Positions 8,586 to 17,819 of a stretch of DNA of 64,000 bases are shown piece after piece. Position numbers and translations under genes: made by a program. How positions within the stretch are numbered: position 1 is the first letter of the stretch; each line of letters opens with the position of its first letter. Below the pieces are notes generated by a model. It worked only from the letters and a program-made list of their open reading frames with translations, had not been told where the DNA came from and did no database searches. This stretch comes from Chthoniobacter flavus (GTDB lineage Bacteria > Verrucomicrobiota > Verrucomicrobiia > Chthoniobacterales > Chthoniobacteraceae): assembly GCA_945861435.1 (NCBI GenBank), contig CAMAUX010000019.1:24240-88239 (forward strand). Reading direction: 5' to 3'.

Positions 8586-10876
8586 TCACCCAGCTGGGCA
8601 TCCACTTCCCACCCATCCTCGGCGAGCCGGACACCGACCGCTCCGGCGTCCTCCTGCAAAAACACCGCAACTCCGCGCGCCCGCAGTTCCTCGGCCAGCC
8701 GCGCATCAGCCGCTGCGCCGATTCCAAATCCTCGCCTTCCGATGACGACGGCCTTTGCGCGAACACGCGTGAGAAACGCGGCATCGTCCCCTGCATCGGA
8801 GCGGTGATGTCCCTTGGCAACGACATCCACCTGAAGTCCGGGCTCGTTCTCCGCCAGCCAACGCTCGGTGAGGAAACCGCTGTCGGACATGAGAAGAATC
8901 CGGACACCCTTGGCCTCAAGTACCAGCACGAGAGCGCGATCATCCGCCATCGCATGCTGAAAGCCCGCAGGCGGATACAACACCCGCAGGAACGCGCCCG
9001 CCCCCAAGTCCACAACGTCCCCACGGACCATCTCCCGCACCTGCCAGGCGCGTCCATGCGCTGCCGCCCTCCATGCACGGCCCGCAGGCGAACGATCCGG
9101 CACACCGCCTCCGAACACCTGTTCCGGCGGCCAGTCGCCAAACAGCGTGGGCGCCGCGCCGACATGCTCGCCATCGCCATGCGTCAGAAGCAGTCCCCGG
9201 ATCTTGTTCACCCCGCGTGCCCGGAGGTAAGGGGCGACCACGTGCTGGTAGCGAGCCGGATTCCCACAATCCACCAACCAGTCGCGTCCGGCGATGCGAA
9301 CATGGACGGCCCCGCCGGAACCGACGTCCAGCACCGTCACCTCGGCGGCCCGTGTGCGCCATGGACCGGAAGGGTCGACATAGAAATGGCCTCCTGGGAT
9401 TTCCGCGCACGCATGAACGACTGCGAGGAGCATCTTTGCGAGGGCCCATGCGGTACTGTTGAGCCAGAGGCCCGCAACGGGCAGCCAGACTCCGAGGGTC
9501 AGCGATGCGAGGCCCACTGCGAGCAGGCCGAAGCCCAGTGGCACCACGAGGATGTTCGCCATCAAACCGGCGGGCGCCACAAGGTGGAAGTACCCCATGC
9601 TGAAGGGTAGCGACCCACACCATCCCGCGGCGGCCGCAGCCAGGGCGCCGGCAACCGCGCGCCATCCCGCAGCCCGGGCGCATTGCACCGCGGTCCAGAG
9701 GGAGCGGGGCAGAAACGGATCGGGCAGCCCCCAAGGTAGAATCCAGCGCTGGAGAGGGCTGCACAGCGTCATCAATGCGAGGACCAAGGCATAAGAGAAC
9801 TGAAACCCCGGCGCAAAAAGCTGGTTGGTGTCTGCTGCGAGGAGCAGGACGGCGGATCCCGCGAGGTTGTTGGCGACGAGCGACGGCCTGTCAAAGAGGA
9901 GGCCGAGTAGGACAACCGCAGCCATGAGCGTGGCGCGCAGACAACTGGCACTCAATCCGGTCAGCAAAGCGTAGGCCGCCAGTGTGCCGATGGTGAGTAC
10001 GGCAGCCGCTGCACGCGGCACACGCAGCAATCGCAACACGTGAGCGCAAAGCACCGCCAGCATCAAAACTTGCAGGCCGCTCACCGCAAAGAGATGCAGC
10101 GTGCCCGTCGTCTGAAACCAACCAAGGATCTCGTCGCCCGGGCTGCCCCCAAGCCCGAGCACCATGTTCTCCAACACCGCTGCGGCCTCGGGGGCATCCT
10201 CAAGGTCCCGCTGAAGCCGGATGCGCGCCCATGCTCGTGCCTCGATTGCACGCGCCCAAAGCCACCCGCCTTCCCCATGGCTTTTCACAACGCAATCGCC
10301 AGCGAACCGGCTGCGCAACTCGCAGAACACTCCGTGCCTTTGAAGATGCCCGGCCAGATCGAACTCCCCGGGATTGCGGACCGGATCCAGTGCGCGCAGC
10401 TCTCCGCGCAATTCCACCCGGTCTCCATACCGCGGTGCGGGGCCGCTCCAGCACACGGCGACCTGCACGCCGGTCCATGGCGCGGCTTGGTGCTCCAGTT
10501 GGAGCCGATCCGCCCGCACTTGGAGACGCACCACCGATCGGCCGGGGCGGGGTTCGACCGGTTCCGTGCAAACCACCCCGCTCAGGCGTGCAGGCCATGG
10601 AGCATCACCGAGCTCGCGCATCAATGCGCGTCCCGGTGCCCACTGATGACGCAGCCCGTGGAGGAGTGCAAACGTGAGGAGTATAGCGGCGAGACACTCC
10701 CCGGTCCGGCGCCGCAGCAGGGCCGCGGCGAGCGCCACGGCCCAGACCGTGAAGAGAACCGGAAGGGGCGCGCGGATGCATTCGGCGACACCGATGCCGG
10801 CGACCGCCGCGAGCGCCACACCGACAAGCGGCTGCCGCGGCTGTAATCGCCCCCATGCTCCCATCGCGTGTCGCAA
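8558..10876 (-). CDS. comEC: ComEC/Rec2 family DNA-uptake channel
   Basis: A 772-residue membrane protein with the full ComEC layout: N-terminal hydrophobic helices and a DUF4131/OB-like domain (about 1 to 210), the multi-helix competence domain (about 230 to 490; contains LHLFAVSGLQVLML and LTGLSASCLRATLMA), and a C-terminal metallo-beta-lactamase-like domain (about 520 to 770; VTVLDVGSGGAVHVR, LLLTHGDGEHVG). ComEC forms the inner-membrane channel for single-stranded DNA during natural transformation. In the nuclease-like domain the usual HxDxDH motif reads HGDGEH, an Asp to Glu change at a likely metal ligand. No other competence genes lie nearby. It overlaps trmB tail to tail. Confidence 0.9.
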   Translation of the reverse strand: MRHAMGAWGRLQPRQPLVGVALAAVAGIGVAECIRAPLPVLFTVWAVALAAALLRRRTGECLAAILLTFALLHGLRHQWAPGRALMRELGDAPWPARLSGVVCTEPVEPRPGRSVVRLQVRADRLQLEHQAAPWTGVQVAVCWSGPAPRYGDRVELRGELRALDPVRNPGEFDLAGHLQRHGVFCELRSRFAGDCVVKSHGEGGWLWARAIEARAWARIRLQRDLEDAPEAAAVLENMVLGLGGSPGDEILGWFQTTGTLHLFAVSGLQVLMLAVLCAHVLRLLRVPRAAAAVLTIGTLAAYALLTGLSASCLRATLMAAVVLLGLLFDRPSLVANNLAGSAVLLLAADTNQLFAPGFQFSYALVLALMTLCSPLQRWILPWGLPDPFLPRSLWTAVQCARAAGWRAVAGALAAAAAGWCGSLPFSMGYFHLVAPAGLMANILVVPLGFGLLAVGLASLTLGVWLPVAGLWLNSTAWALAKMLLAVVHACAEIPGGHFYVDPSGPWRTRAAEVTVLDVGSGGAVHVRIAGRDWLVDCGNPARYQHVVAPYLRARGVNKIRGLLLTHGDGEHVGAAPTLFGDWPPEQVFGGGVPDRSPAGRAWRAAAHGRAWQVREMVRGDVVDLGAGAFLRVLYPPAGFQHAMADDRALVLVLEAKGVRILLMSDSGFLTERWLAENEPGLQVDVVAKGHHRSDAGDDAAFLTRVRAKAVVIGRRGFGIGAAADARLAEELRARGVAVFLQEDAGAVGVRLAEDGWEVDAQLGDQGFRNRAR

Positions 10877-10992
10877 ACAAACGCCGTCCGTCGCAATCGC
10901 GCCAATGGAAACAGAAGTCCCGAGTCGCTCTTCGGGTGTCTCCGCGCAGGAGCACGCCGTTGTCCTGCCCAGCGTGGAACCGTTGGAAATCC

Positions 10993-13620
10993 TTACGGTG
11001 TGCGCCGCTGCAAGTATTCAGGATACCTGCTTTGAAGGCGGTTGAGCACCTTGCGCGCCTCGTCGTCGCGCCCGAGAGCTTTGTAGGTTTCCACCGCTTT
11101 TTCGAGAGCGAGCGGCGTGAGCTGTTCGTCGTCGATCACCAGCGCCACACTCTCGTAAACCTTGCAAGCCTCCGCGAGACGGCCGCGCTGACACTCGACG
11201 TCCCCCACCAAAATGCGCGCTCTGGCGTTGAGTCGGCCATCGGGCTGCAGGGCGAACACTTTCTCCGGAATCTCCCATGCACGATCGAGATCCTTCATCC
11301 CAAGAAGGGCCTCCCCAAGGCTGAGCAGGGCGGTGGCGCTTGGCGCCGGCTCCTTGGTGAACTGGAGGTATTTCTCCAACGGCGCCACGGCACCGGCGTA
11401 ATCGCCAATCTGAATCCTGCTGCGTCCAAGGTTCAGGAAATCGTGCGGTTTTGCATCCGCGCGCTGACTGAGCATGGCGAGATATTTGGCAGCGTCGCGA
11501 AAGCCGGAGGCTCGTTTTTCCGGAGTCGTCTCCTTCATGGCAGCCTCGTAGTAGCCCTGCCCGAGCCACTCCAGCACATCATAAGGCGCGGGCCGCTTGT
11601 CGCCACCGTTCTCGTACATCTCGATCTCGCGGCCCAGAGCTTCTCGTTGCTCAAGATGATAACAAGCGAGAAGGATTCGAAGGCTCGCGCGCTCGAAGTA
11701 TTGCTCCGGATCGAGCGTTCGCGCTGCAGAGAGCGGCTCGCGAGCGCCCTTGTAGTCCTTGTTATCGAACGCAACCCACCCGACCCAGTAATTGGCCTCA
11801 GCCGCTGCGGGGCTGTTGGGGTACTCTTTGAGGAGTTTGCCGAAGGATTCGGCCATTCCCCTGTTATCCTTGAGCTGTCCCTGTAGCCGGGCCTCCTGGT
11901 GGAGTGCGAACTCGCGTTCGGATGCCTTGGGATAGCGCTTGATCACTTCATCAAAGTCGCGAAGCGCGGCGCCCAGCTCCCCTTTGCGCATCTTCGCCAC
12001 AGCGCGTTGAGTGAACGCTCCGGCCATACCGTCCTCCTGAGGGAAGGAATCGATGAACGCTGTGTAAGCCTGAATCGCCCCAGCGTAATTCTGCGTCTGC
12101 GTCGCACACCACCCGAGCTTCAACAGCGCTTGTGCGCGCCAGCTTCGATTCAGATTCACCGACTTTGCCACCTCGCCGTACAGGGGCTCCGCCTCCGCAA
12201 ACTTCTGTTGCTTGTAGAGGGTCTCCGCCTTCATCAGGAGGACTTGGTCCCGCTTGAGACCGCCCTGCCGTTCCGCGAGATAGGCGTCAATCTGCTGGAG
12301 AATGTCCGGGGCGTTTGACGCATATAAAACAACCAACCGTTCATACGCTGCTTCACGGCCAATCGCGGAATCCGGGAGCTCGCGGGCCACCCGATCAAAG
12401 AGCGCCACCGCTTCGTCCGGCCTTCCGAGTTCCCTCAAGGCGAGTGCCCGCAGCTTGAGGACCTGGACACGAGTTTCGGCCCCGGTGATCTGGTCGGCAT
12501 CAGCGGTCGCGGCAACCACAGCCTCGTACTTCTGCTGCTGGAACAGAAGGTCCGCGAGCCCGCTCTGGGCGACTTCTTTCCACGGTCCTAGTTCTGGAAG
12601 CTTCAGCGCTCGGTTCAGGGCCTCCTCCGCCTCGGGAAGATGCCGCTGCTCAAGCTCCCACAGCCCGAGACGCACCGTGGCCTCCGCCTTGACTTCGGAA
12701 TTTGCGGATTCCTTGCTGAGAGACTGCACGTGGCCGACGGCATCGCTGACCTTCGCCGCATCGTGCAACAGAAGAGCCAGAGCCATTTTGCCGGGCTCGT
12801 AATACGGGTTGTCTTTGCCGGACTGCACCAGCTCCTCATAGGCACGGCGGGCTTCACCCTTCTGGCTCATCGCCTCCAGACTGCGCGCCCGGAAAAACTT
12901 CGCCACGTTGGCGAGCTGAGGATCTCGCAAGTGCGCAGCGGCTTTTTGAAAAAGCGGAAGTGCGAGAGCGTAATTTTTTTCCTGATAGAACTGCTCCGCC
13001 AATCTGTAAGCAGCCGGCCCCACGAGTTCGCCTGTCGCGACCTCACTCAACAGCCGCTCGTACGCACTCTTGGCCGCGTTAACAGCGCCAACTCCACGAT
13101 AGCTTTCGCCAAGTCGGTAGAGCACCAGCTGCCGATCTTCCGATTTGGGATACAGGCGGAGATGCTTTTCGTACTCCGTCGACGCGCTGCCGAAGTCCTT
13201 CCGCGTATAGTAGGCATCGGCAAGGATGCGCTGCGCTTGATCCGGGCGCATGGCTCCGGAGGGCGCAAGCCGAATATCTCCGGCAGGATCCTGCATCTCC
13301 ACCGATCCCGCAGGGACCGCGGGTTTCTCGACCACCGTTGGCTGGCCATCTCCCGCCGGCACTGGTACCGGCGGAACCGGTTCCTGAGACGGAGCCGCCG
13401 GATTTTCTTCGGACTTTTTCCCGCCACCGCCCACAGGGAGGGCCTTGCGGACCTTGGTTCCCTGCTTGATTGGAGGAGCGTTTCTTTGGATGGGCTCGGC
13501 CCGCCGGATGGGCACTGGCTCATCAGACAAGAACGGCTTGAGCGGCGGGGGCGGATCCTGCGCCTTCGATGCAGGCAGCGACGCGAACGCGACAGCCAGT
13601 ACGAGCCAGGGAAGTTTCAT
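10993..13620 (-). CDS. Large exported TPR protein of the ExbB-ExbD operon
   Basis: An 875-residue protein with a signal peptide (start at 13620, KLPWLVLAVAFASLPASKA). A Pro-rich, basic linker follows (about 20 to 110), and then some 15 to 20 TPR-like helical hairpins to the C-terminus (for example DAYYTRKDFGSASTEYEKHL, YNSPAAAEANYWVGWVAF-like units). Its start overlaps the exbD stop by four bases (ATGA), so it is translationally coupled to exbB-exbD. Periplasmic TPR proteins such as YbgF/CpoB accompany Tol systems elsewhere; this one is far larger. It probably acts in the periplasm as the effector or adaptor of the ExbBD motor. No enzyme motif was seen. Confidence 0.8.
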   Translation of the reverse strand: MKLPWLVLAVAFASLPASKAQDPPPPLKPFLSDEPVPIRRAEPIQRNAPPIKQGTKVRKALPVGGGGKKSEENPAAPSQEPVPPVPVPAGDGQPTVVEKPAVPAGSVEMQDPAGDIRLAPSGAMRPDQAQRILADAYYTRKDFGSASTEYEKHLRLYPKSEDRQLVLYRLGESYRGVGAVNAAKSAYERLLSEVATGELVGPAAYRLAEQFYQEKNYALALPLFQKAAAHLRDPQLANVAKFFRARSLEAMSQKGEARRAYEELVQSGKDNPYYEPGKMALALLLHDAAKVSDAVGHVQSLSKESANSEVKAEATVRLGLWELEQRHLPEAEEALNRALKLPELGPWKEVAQSGLADLLFQQQKYEAVVAATADADQITGAETRVQVLKLRALALRELGRPDEAVALFDRVARELPDSAIGREAAYERLVVLYASNAPDILQQIDAYLAERQGGLKRDQVLLMKAETLYKQQKFAEAEPLYGEVAKSVNLNRSWRAQALLKLGWCATQTQNYAGAIQAYTAFIDSFPQEDGMAGAFTQRAVAKMRKGELGAALRDFDEVIKRYPKASEREFALHQEARLQGQLKDNRGMAESFGKLLKEYPNSPAAAEANYWVGWVAFDNKDYKGAREPLSAARTLDPEQYFERASLRILLACYHLEQREALGREIEMYENGGDKRPAPYDVLEWLGQGYYEAAMKETTPEKRASGFRDAAKYLAMLSQRADAKPHDFLNLGRSRIQIGDYAGAVAPLEKYLQFTKEPAPSATALLSLGEALLGMKDLDRAWEIPEKVFALQPDGRLNARARILVGDVECQRGRLAEACKVYESVALVIDDEQLTPLALEKAVETYKALGRDDEARKVLNRLQSRYPEYLQRRTP

Positions 13621-14030
13621 TCCACGTGTCCTGTGGCGAAAGCCACATTCCAGATCTTGGCGTCCCGGCATAGATCGAGGATGCGCACGATGTCCTCGTA
13701 CTTGGCCTTTTGATCCCCTCGCAGAATGATGGCGTAGTCGGGATAAATCTCCGCAAGTTGCTGGAGGCGGCTGCGCAGTTCATCCGCTGTGATGGGTTTC
13801 AAATTCCAGATCACAGTCCCATCCGAGCGCACATTGAGCACCGTCTGGTTCATGGTGGCGGGATTCTCTTTACCGTTCTGAGCCGCCGGGACTTTGACGT
13901 CGATATCGAGTTCCTTCTTCGCAAAATTCCAAGTGACGATGAAGAAGCACATCAGCACCAGAAGGATGTCCACCATGGGCGCGATTTGGAATCCGATGAC
14001 GTGCGGGGCTTCGCGACGGCGGAATTTCAT
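13617..14030 (-). CDS. exbD: ExbD/TolR family transporter
   Basis: A 137-residue single-pass protein: basic N-terminus, one transmembrane helix (about residues 14 to 34) carrying the essential membrane aspartate in APMVDILLVLMCFFIV, and a periplasmic ExbD/TolR domain with VRSDGTVIWN and the end motif YEDIVRILDLCRDAKI. ExbD/TolR proteins use proton motive force with ExbB/TolQ to energise outer-membrane processes. It follows exbB by 42 bp and overlaps the TPR gene by four bases. Whether it serves TonB-dependent import or Tol-Pal cannot be decided from sequence; no TonB or TolA gene is in the window. Confidence 0.93.
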   Translation of the reverse strand: MKFRRREAPHVIGFQIAPMVDILLVLMCFFIVTWNFAKKELDIDVKVPAAQNGKENPATMNQTVLNVRSDGTVIWNLKPITADELRSRLQQLAEIYPDYAIILRGDQKAKYEDIVRILDLCRDAKIWNVAFATGHVE

Positions 14031-14072
14031 TGCGATGGATTAATAACTGCGAATCGAGGATGCGCCGATGGC

Positions 14073-14981
14073 TTAGAACGTGTCGTCCGTCCCAGTCCGG
14101 GCTGCCTCACGTCGTTTATTATAGTTGATGCCGATCAACGCGACGATGTGGGCGGAAGCAACTTCCAGATCTGAAATCATCCGCTGCACGCGGTTGCGGA
14201 AAACCGCGTAAAAGGACATGGCGATAATCCCGATAACCAGACCGGATGCCGTGGCCACCAAGGCTTCAGATACTCCACCAGCCAGGAGAAGATCACGGGA
14301 ACCCGATCCAGCCTGTGTGCTTCCAAGGACGCCGAAGGAGTGGATAATCCCCACCACCGTGCCGAGCAGGCCGACCATGGGTGCGAGCATTCCGATATCA
14401 GCGAGGTACACAGGCTTGTGCTGCAACGCCGCCGCCTGGCTTTGACCCTCCGTTTCTGCAATCTCGCGGATGGTTTCCAATGTGGCGTTGGGGTTCTTCG
14501 TCGCAAAATCCAGAGTCCTCTGAACCACCCGGGCGATGGCCTCTCCATGCCTGTTCGAAATCGCCAGCAAACCCAGATAATCCCGTTTCTTGAGCAAAAC
14601 ATCGGCCGTGTTCATGTAATGCACGCTCAAGATTGCGCCGCGGCGGAGTGTGAAAAGATAAACGAGCACCAGCATGCCGGTGAGAACGGAGAGAACGGCC
14701 AGCGGAATCATGACCCAACCCCCAGACTCGATGAGCGTCCAAAGCTTCACGGGATCCATCGCCGCTTCATGGCTGTCCTTAGCCGCAGCGGGTTGCCGCA
14801 CCACAAGCCTGTCCCCCTGCATTACCGCAGCGGGCTGCCCTTTCTGACCAGCCCCTGATGCCGGCGCACCAGCGGTCCGTTCCACTGCGCGCCCGGCTGC
14901 GGGGGATGCCGGAGCCGTCTGCTGACCGTAGAGCACGGAGGCATGGAAGAGTGCAGCTAGAAGAAGGGCGGCTGGTTTCAT
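14073..14981 (-). CDS. exbB: MotA/TolQ/ExbB proton channel family protein
   Basis: A 302-residue protein with a signal peptide (ends near VLYGQQ), an Ala/Pro/Gly-rich periplasmic N-terminal extension (about 20 to 75), a first transmembrane helix (about 88 to 112), a cytoplasmic loop, and the conserved pair of helices with GLLGTVVGIIHSFGVL and SEALVATASGLVIGIIAMSFY. These are the hallmark ExbB/TolQ motor segments. The long exported N-terminus is found in the larger ExbB variants of Bacteroidota/PVC-like lineages. First gene of the exbB-exbD-TPR operon, diverging from uvrC across 132 bp. Confidence 0.92.
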   Translation of the reverse strand: MKPAALLLAALFHASVLYGQQTAPASPAAGRAVERTAGAPASGAGQKGQPAAVMQGDRLVVRQPAAAKDSHEAAMDPVKLWTLIESGGWVMIPLAVLSVLTGMLVLVYLFTLRRGAILSVHYMNTADVLLKKRDYLGLLAISNRHGEAIARVVQRTLDFATKNPNATLETIREIAETEGQSQAAALQHKPVYLADIGMLAPMVGLLGTVVGIIHSFGVLGSTQAGSGSRDLLLAGGVSEALVATASGLVIGIIAMSFYAVFRNRVQRMISDLEVASAHIVALIGINYNKRREAARTGTDDTF

Positions 14982-15113
14982 GAATCAGGCCGGATATAGT
15001 AGCCACGCCCTTCGTAGATGCAACCCCGACCTCCCACGGCTCACCCTCACCTCCAACAGTCTGCGCCGACCCATTCCACACGACCTCCGCTGCTCTTTTT
15101 CCTCTGACGGAAT

Positions 15114-16703
15114 ATGACGAATCCCATCGCTCGAGAGAAGGCAGACTTCCGGCACAAGCTGACAGAAGTGCCGCACAGGCCGGGCGTCTATCTCATGCGG
15201 GACCGCATCGGCCGGGTGATCTATGTTGGGAAAGCCCGCGACCTTCGCCGTCGTGTGGGCCAGTACTTCATGCCGTCGCGGAAAATGACGGCTGACCCTA
15301 AAACGCTGGCGCTGCTGGAAAGCATCTGGGACTTCGAATGGCACACGGTCCAGAGCGAGCCCGAAGCCCTTCTTCTCGAGGGTCGGCTCATCAAGGAATT
15401 CCGCCCCAAGTACAACGTCAGCTTCCGCGACGACAAACATTTCCTCCTGGTCAAAGTCGATCTCCGCGACGACTGGCCCCGGTTCCGGCTGACTCGGATC
15501 AAGGCTGACGATGGTGCCCGTTACTTCGGCCCATTTGCCAACGCGGGCGCTCTCCGGCAGACCCTCACTTTCCTGAGGAAAAAGTTCGGGGTGCTCACAT
15601 TTGGCCGCGGCAATCCCACGGAACGCGAATTGAAGTCTTCCACGTATCAAGTGCCGCAAAAGCTGAGCGATCTTACGGCCGCAGGTTACCGGCTTCGTGT
15701 GGACGCTGCCTGTGAAACGCTCGCTGGTCAGTCCAAGGAAGCACTTCAGACTTTGGAGGCGGAAATGCACAAAGCCGCGGCGGAGATGCAGTTCGAGCGC
15801 GCTGCTCAACTCCGCGACATCCTCCGCGACATCCGGCAGACAACCCGCCCCATGCACCGGTACACGCGGTCATCCATCGGCCGTGTCGGTGCGGGGATCG
15901 ATCCCGCCGCGGATATCAAGACGCTCGCCGAAGCTCTGCAACTTGGCCGGCCAGTGCATCGAATGGAGTGTTTTGACATCTCCAACATCAGCTCCACGCA
16001 CATCGTTGCGAGCATGGTGTGCTTCATCAACGGCAAGCCAGCCAACCACTTTTATCGGCGCTATCGGATCCGGACTGTGCAGGGGCAGAACGACTTTGCC
16101 AGCATGGCGGAGGTCGTTCGTCGGCGCTACAGCCAACTCCTGCGCGAGTCGCGGTCTCCAGGGTCTCGCTCTACTCCTAAAAATGCCGCCTCGACCACTG
16201 TCGACTATTCGTCGGAATACGCACAGGAAACACCCCGCGAAAACCTCGTTCGGACACGGCCTCAGACGTTCCCGGATCTCATCGTTGTCGATGGGGGCAA
16301 GGGGCAACTCGGCGCCGCGTGCGCCGAACTTCAACGTCTCGGGCTTCACGACACGCCTATCATCGGCCTCGCCAAGGAGTTCGAGGAGATCCACAGGCCC
16401 GGTCTCTCCGACCCTCTGCGGTTGCCGCATGACAATGGTGGCCTTAGGCTTCTCCAGCGCATTCGCGATGAGGCCCATCGTTTCGCCAACGGCTACCATC
16501 AGCTCCTGATGAAGCGCCGGATTGCCGAAAGCATTTTGGACGACTGCTCCGGGGTTTCTGCCCAGCGCAAAGCAGTGTTACTCAGAACCTTTGGGAGTGT
16601 GGCACGCCTGCGGTGCGCTTCCGCTGAGGAAATTGGAAGAACGGAGGGCATTGGCATGGCGTTGGCGGAACGGATTGCGCAGTTCCTTGCGGCGCGGTCC
16701 TGA
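15114..16703 (+). CDS. uvrC: Excinuclease ABC subunit C lacking the iron-sulfur cysteines
   Basis: A 529-residue UvrC, shorter than the usual 600 or so. Order: GIY-YIG nuclease domain (about 20 to 100; PGVYLMRDRIGRVIYVGKA, LLLEGRLIKEFRPKYN), UVR domain (about 200 to 240; MQFERAAQLRDILRDI), RNase H-like nuclease domain with MECFDISN, LIVVDGGKGQL and IRDEAHRFA, and C-terminal helix-hairpin-helix motifs (GIGMALAERIAQFL). UvrC makes both incisions in nucleotide excision repair with UvrAB. The region after KKFG that normally holds four cysteines of a [4Fe-4S] cluster reads VLTFGRGNPTERELKSSTYQ and has none; the other frames there do not restore them. A 30-residue low-complexity insertion follows the RNase H strand. 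Confidence 0.92.
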   Translation: MTNPIAREKADFRHKLTEVPHRPGVYLMRDRIGRVIYVGKARDLRRRVGQYFMPSRKMTADPKTLALLESIWDFEWHTVQSEPEALLLEGRLIKEFRPKYNVSFRDDKHFLLVKVDLRDDWPRFRLTRIKADDGARYFGPFANAGALRQTLTFLRKKFGVLTFGRGNPTERELKSSTYQVPQKLSDLTAAGYRLRVDAACETLAGQSKEALQTLEAEMHKAAAEMQFERAAQLRDILRDIRQTTRPMHRYTRSSIGRVGAGIDPAADIKTLAEALQLGRPVHRMECFDISNISSTHIVASMVCFINGKPANHFYRRYRIRTVQGQNDFASMAEVVRRRYSQLLRESRSPGSRSTPKNAASTTVDYSSEYAQETPRENLVRTRPQTFPDLIVVDGGKGQLGAACAELQRLGLHDTPIIGLAKEFEEIHRPGLSDPLRLPHDNGGLRLLQRIRDEAHRFANGYHQLLMKRRIAESILDDCSGVSAQRKAVLLRTFGSVARLRCASAEEIGRTEGIGMALAERIAQFLAARS

Positions 16704-16906
16704 GGCTGCCGTCAGGCAGTTGTTCACAAGCCTTCTGATAAGGAATGAATTTTTAACGAATCCCTCTCTTCATCTTATCCGTGTGAATAACCGGGTCAGA
16801 AGTGAGTTCCACGCTGCAGGGAAGGCCGTTCCATGGGTGCGATTTCTTGCCAATAACCGGAGCCGAACATGTGGACCCCGACCAATGACTCAGGGAACGA
16901 CCCGGG
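16704..16906. other. Intergenic between convergent uvrC and rnc
   Basis: About 200 bases between the two convergent stops. It holds a small CTGCC-GTCA-GGCAG hairpin just after uvrC without a following T run, and a comparatively AT-rich stretch around 16735 to 16800. I see no gene, RNA or convincing terminator here. Confidence 0.5.
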
Positions 16907-17641
16907 TTACCGGGGGTTCTTCACAGTTGTTGGCAGGTTCTTCAGAAAGTTTTCGGGGGCCGTTTTCCAGAGTTCCTTTTGCAACGCATCCTGGGCTGCT
17001 GCGACCTCCGCCTCCTTCTTGCTGCGGCCTTCGCCGCGACCCAGTTCGATGTCGGACCATACGATGGATGAAACAAAGTGTTTCTGGTGTTCCGGTCCCG
17101 ACTGGGTGAGGAGGGGATACACTGGGCTCACCGGGGATATGGCTTGGAGAAGCTCCTGAAGACGGCCCTTGGGATTGGCGTCGGCAGGGTTGAGATCAAG
17201 GTCTTCAAGGAGGTCTCGCGCTTCCGTCAGAACGATCCTGCGAACCGTTACGAAGTCGGAATCGAGATAGATGGCACCGATCAGCGCTTCGTAGGCATCG
17301 GCCAGAGAAGAGGCGCGTGTACGACCTCCGGTGTTTTCCTCACCGCGGCCCATCATGAGGTAGCGGCCGAGGTCGATGGTGGCGGCAAGGCCGCGCAAAC
17401 CCTCCCGTGAGACAAGTAGCGCGCGCATCTTTGTCAGATCTCCTTCGGGAGCACTTGGGAAATGATCGAAAAGGTACTCGGTGAAAATCAGTTGCAACAC
17501 CGCATCGCCCAAGAATTCGAGGCGCTGGTTGTCGAAGTGATGGCGTTGGGTTTCGTAGCCTATGCTCGGGTGCGTCAGGGCTTCCGCCAACAACAGTGCG
17601 TTGCGGAATTTGTACCTGATGCGTTCTTCGAGCGGATTCAT
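16907..17641 (-). CDS. rnc: Ribonuclease III
   Basis: A 244-residue protein with the RNase III catalytic domain (residues 1 to about 150): the signature NQRLEFLGDAVLQL carries the metal-binding Glu and Asp, and DAYEALIGAIYLD the second acidic set. A double-stranded RNA-binding domain follows at about 158 to 230 (NPKGRLQELLQA, GRSKKEAEVAAAQDAL). RNase III cleaves structured RNA in rRNA maturation and mRNA decay. The start at 17641 gives the normal family N-terminus; the longer open frame reads into unrelated sequence. A short, divergent tail follows the RNA-binding domain. Confidence 0.95.
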   Translation of the reverse strand: MNPLEERIRYKFRNALLLAEALTHPSIGYETQRHHFDNQRLEFLGDAVLQLIFTEYLFDHFPSAPEGDLTKMRALLVSREGLRGLAATIDLGRYLMMGRGEENTGGRTRASSLADAYEALIGAIYLDSDFVTVRRIVLTEARDLLEDLDLNPADANPKGRLQELLQAISPVSPVYPLLTQSGPEHQKHFVSSIVWSDIELGRGEGRSKKEAEVAAAQDALQKELWKTAPENFLKNLPTTVKNPR

Positions 17642-17819
17642 GGGCCGGCGGCAGCTTGCACTCTCCTCACAGGCGTTGCCAAGCGATAGCGCCGATTGAC
17701 GGCGCTCCAATGCATCCCCAGAGTCCGGTGCCCCCTGCCCGCTACCACGTGATGCCGCAACCCAACGTTCCCTTTCCGATCCGCGGATATGCGATCAAGC
17801 ACAGCCATCTCAGAGGACT

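Noticed and set aside
13617..14981. Naming the motor genes tolQ/tolR outright
   Set aside because: ExbB/TolQ and ExbD/TolR cannot be told apart here without TolA or TonB in the neighbourhood.
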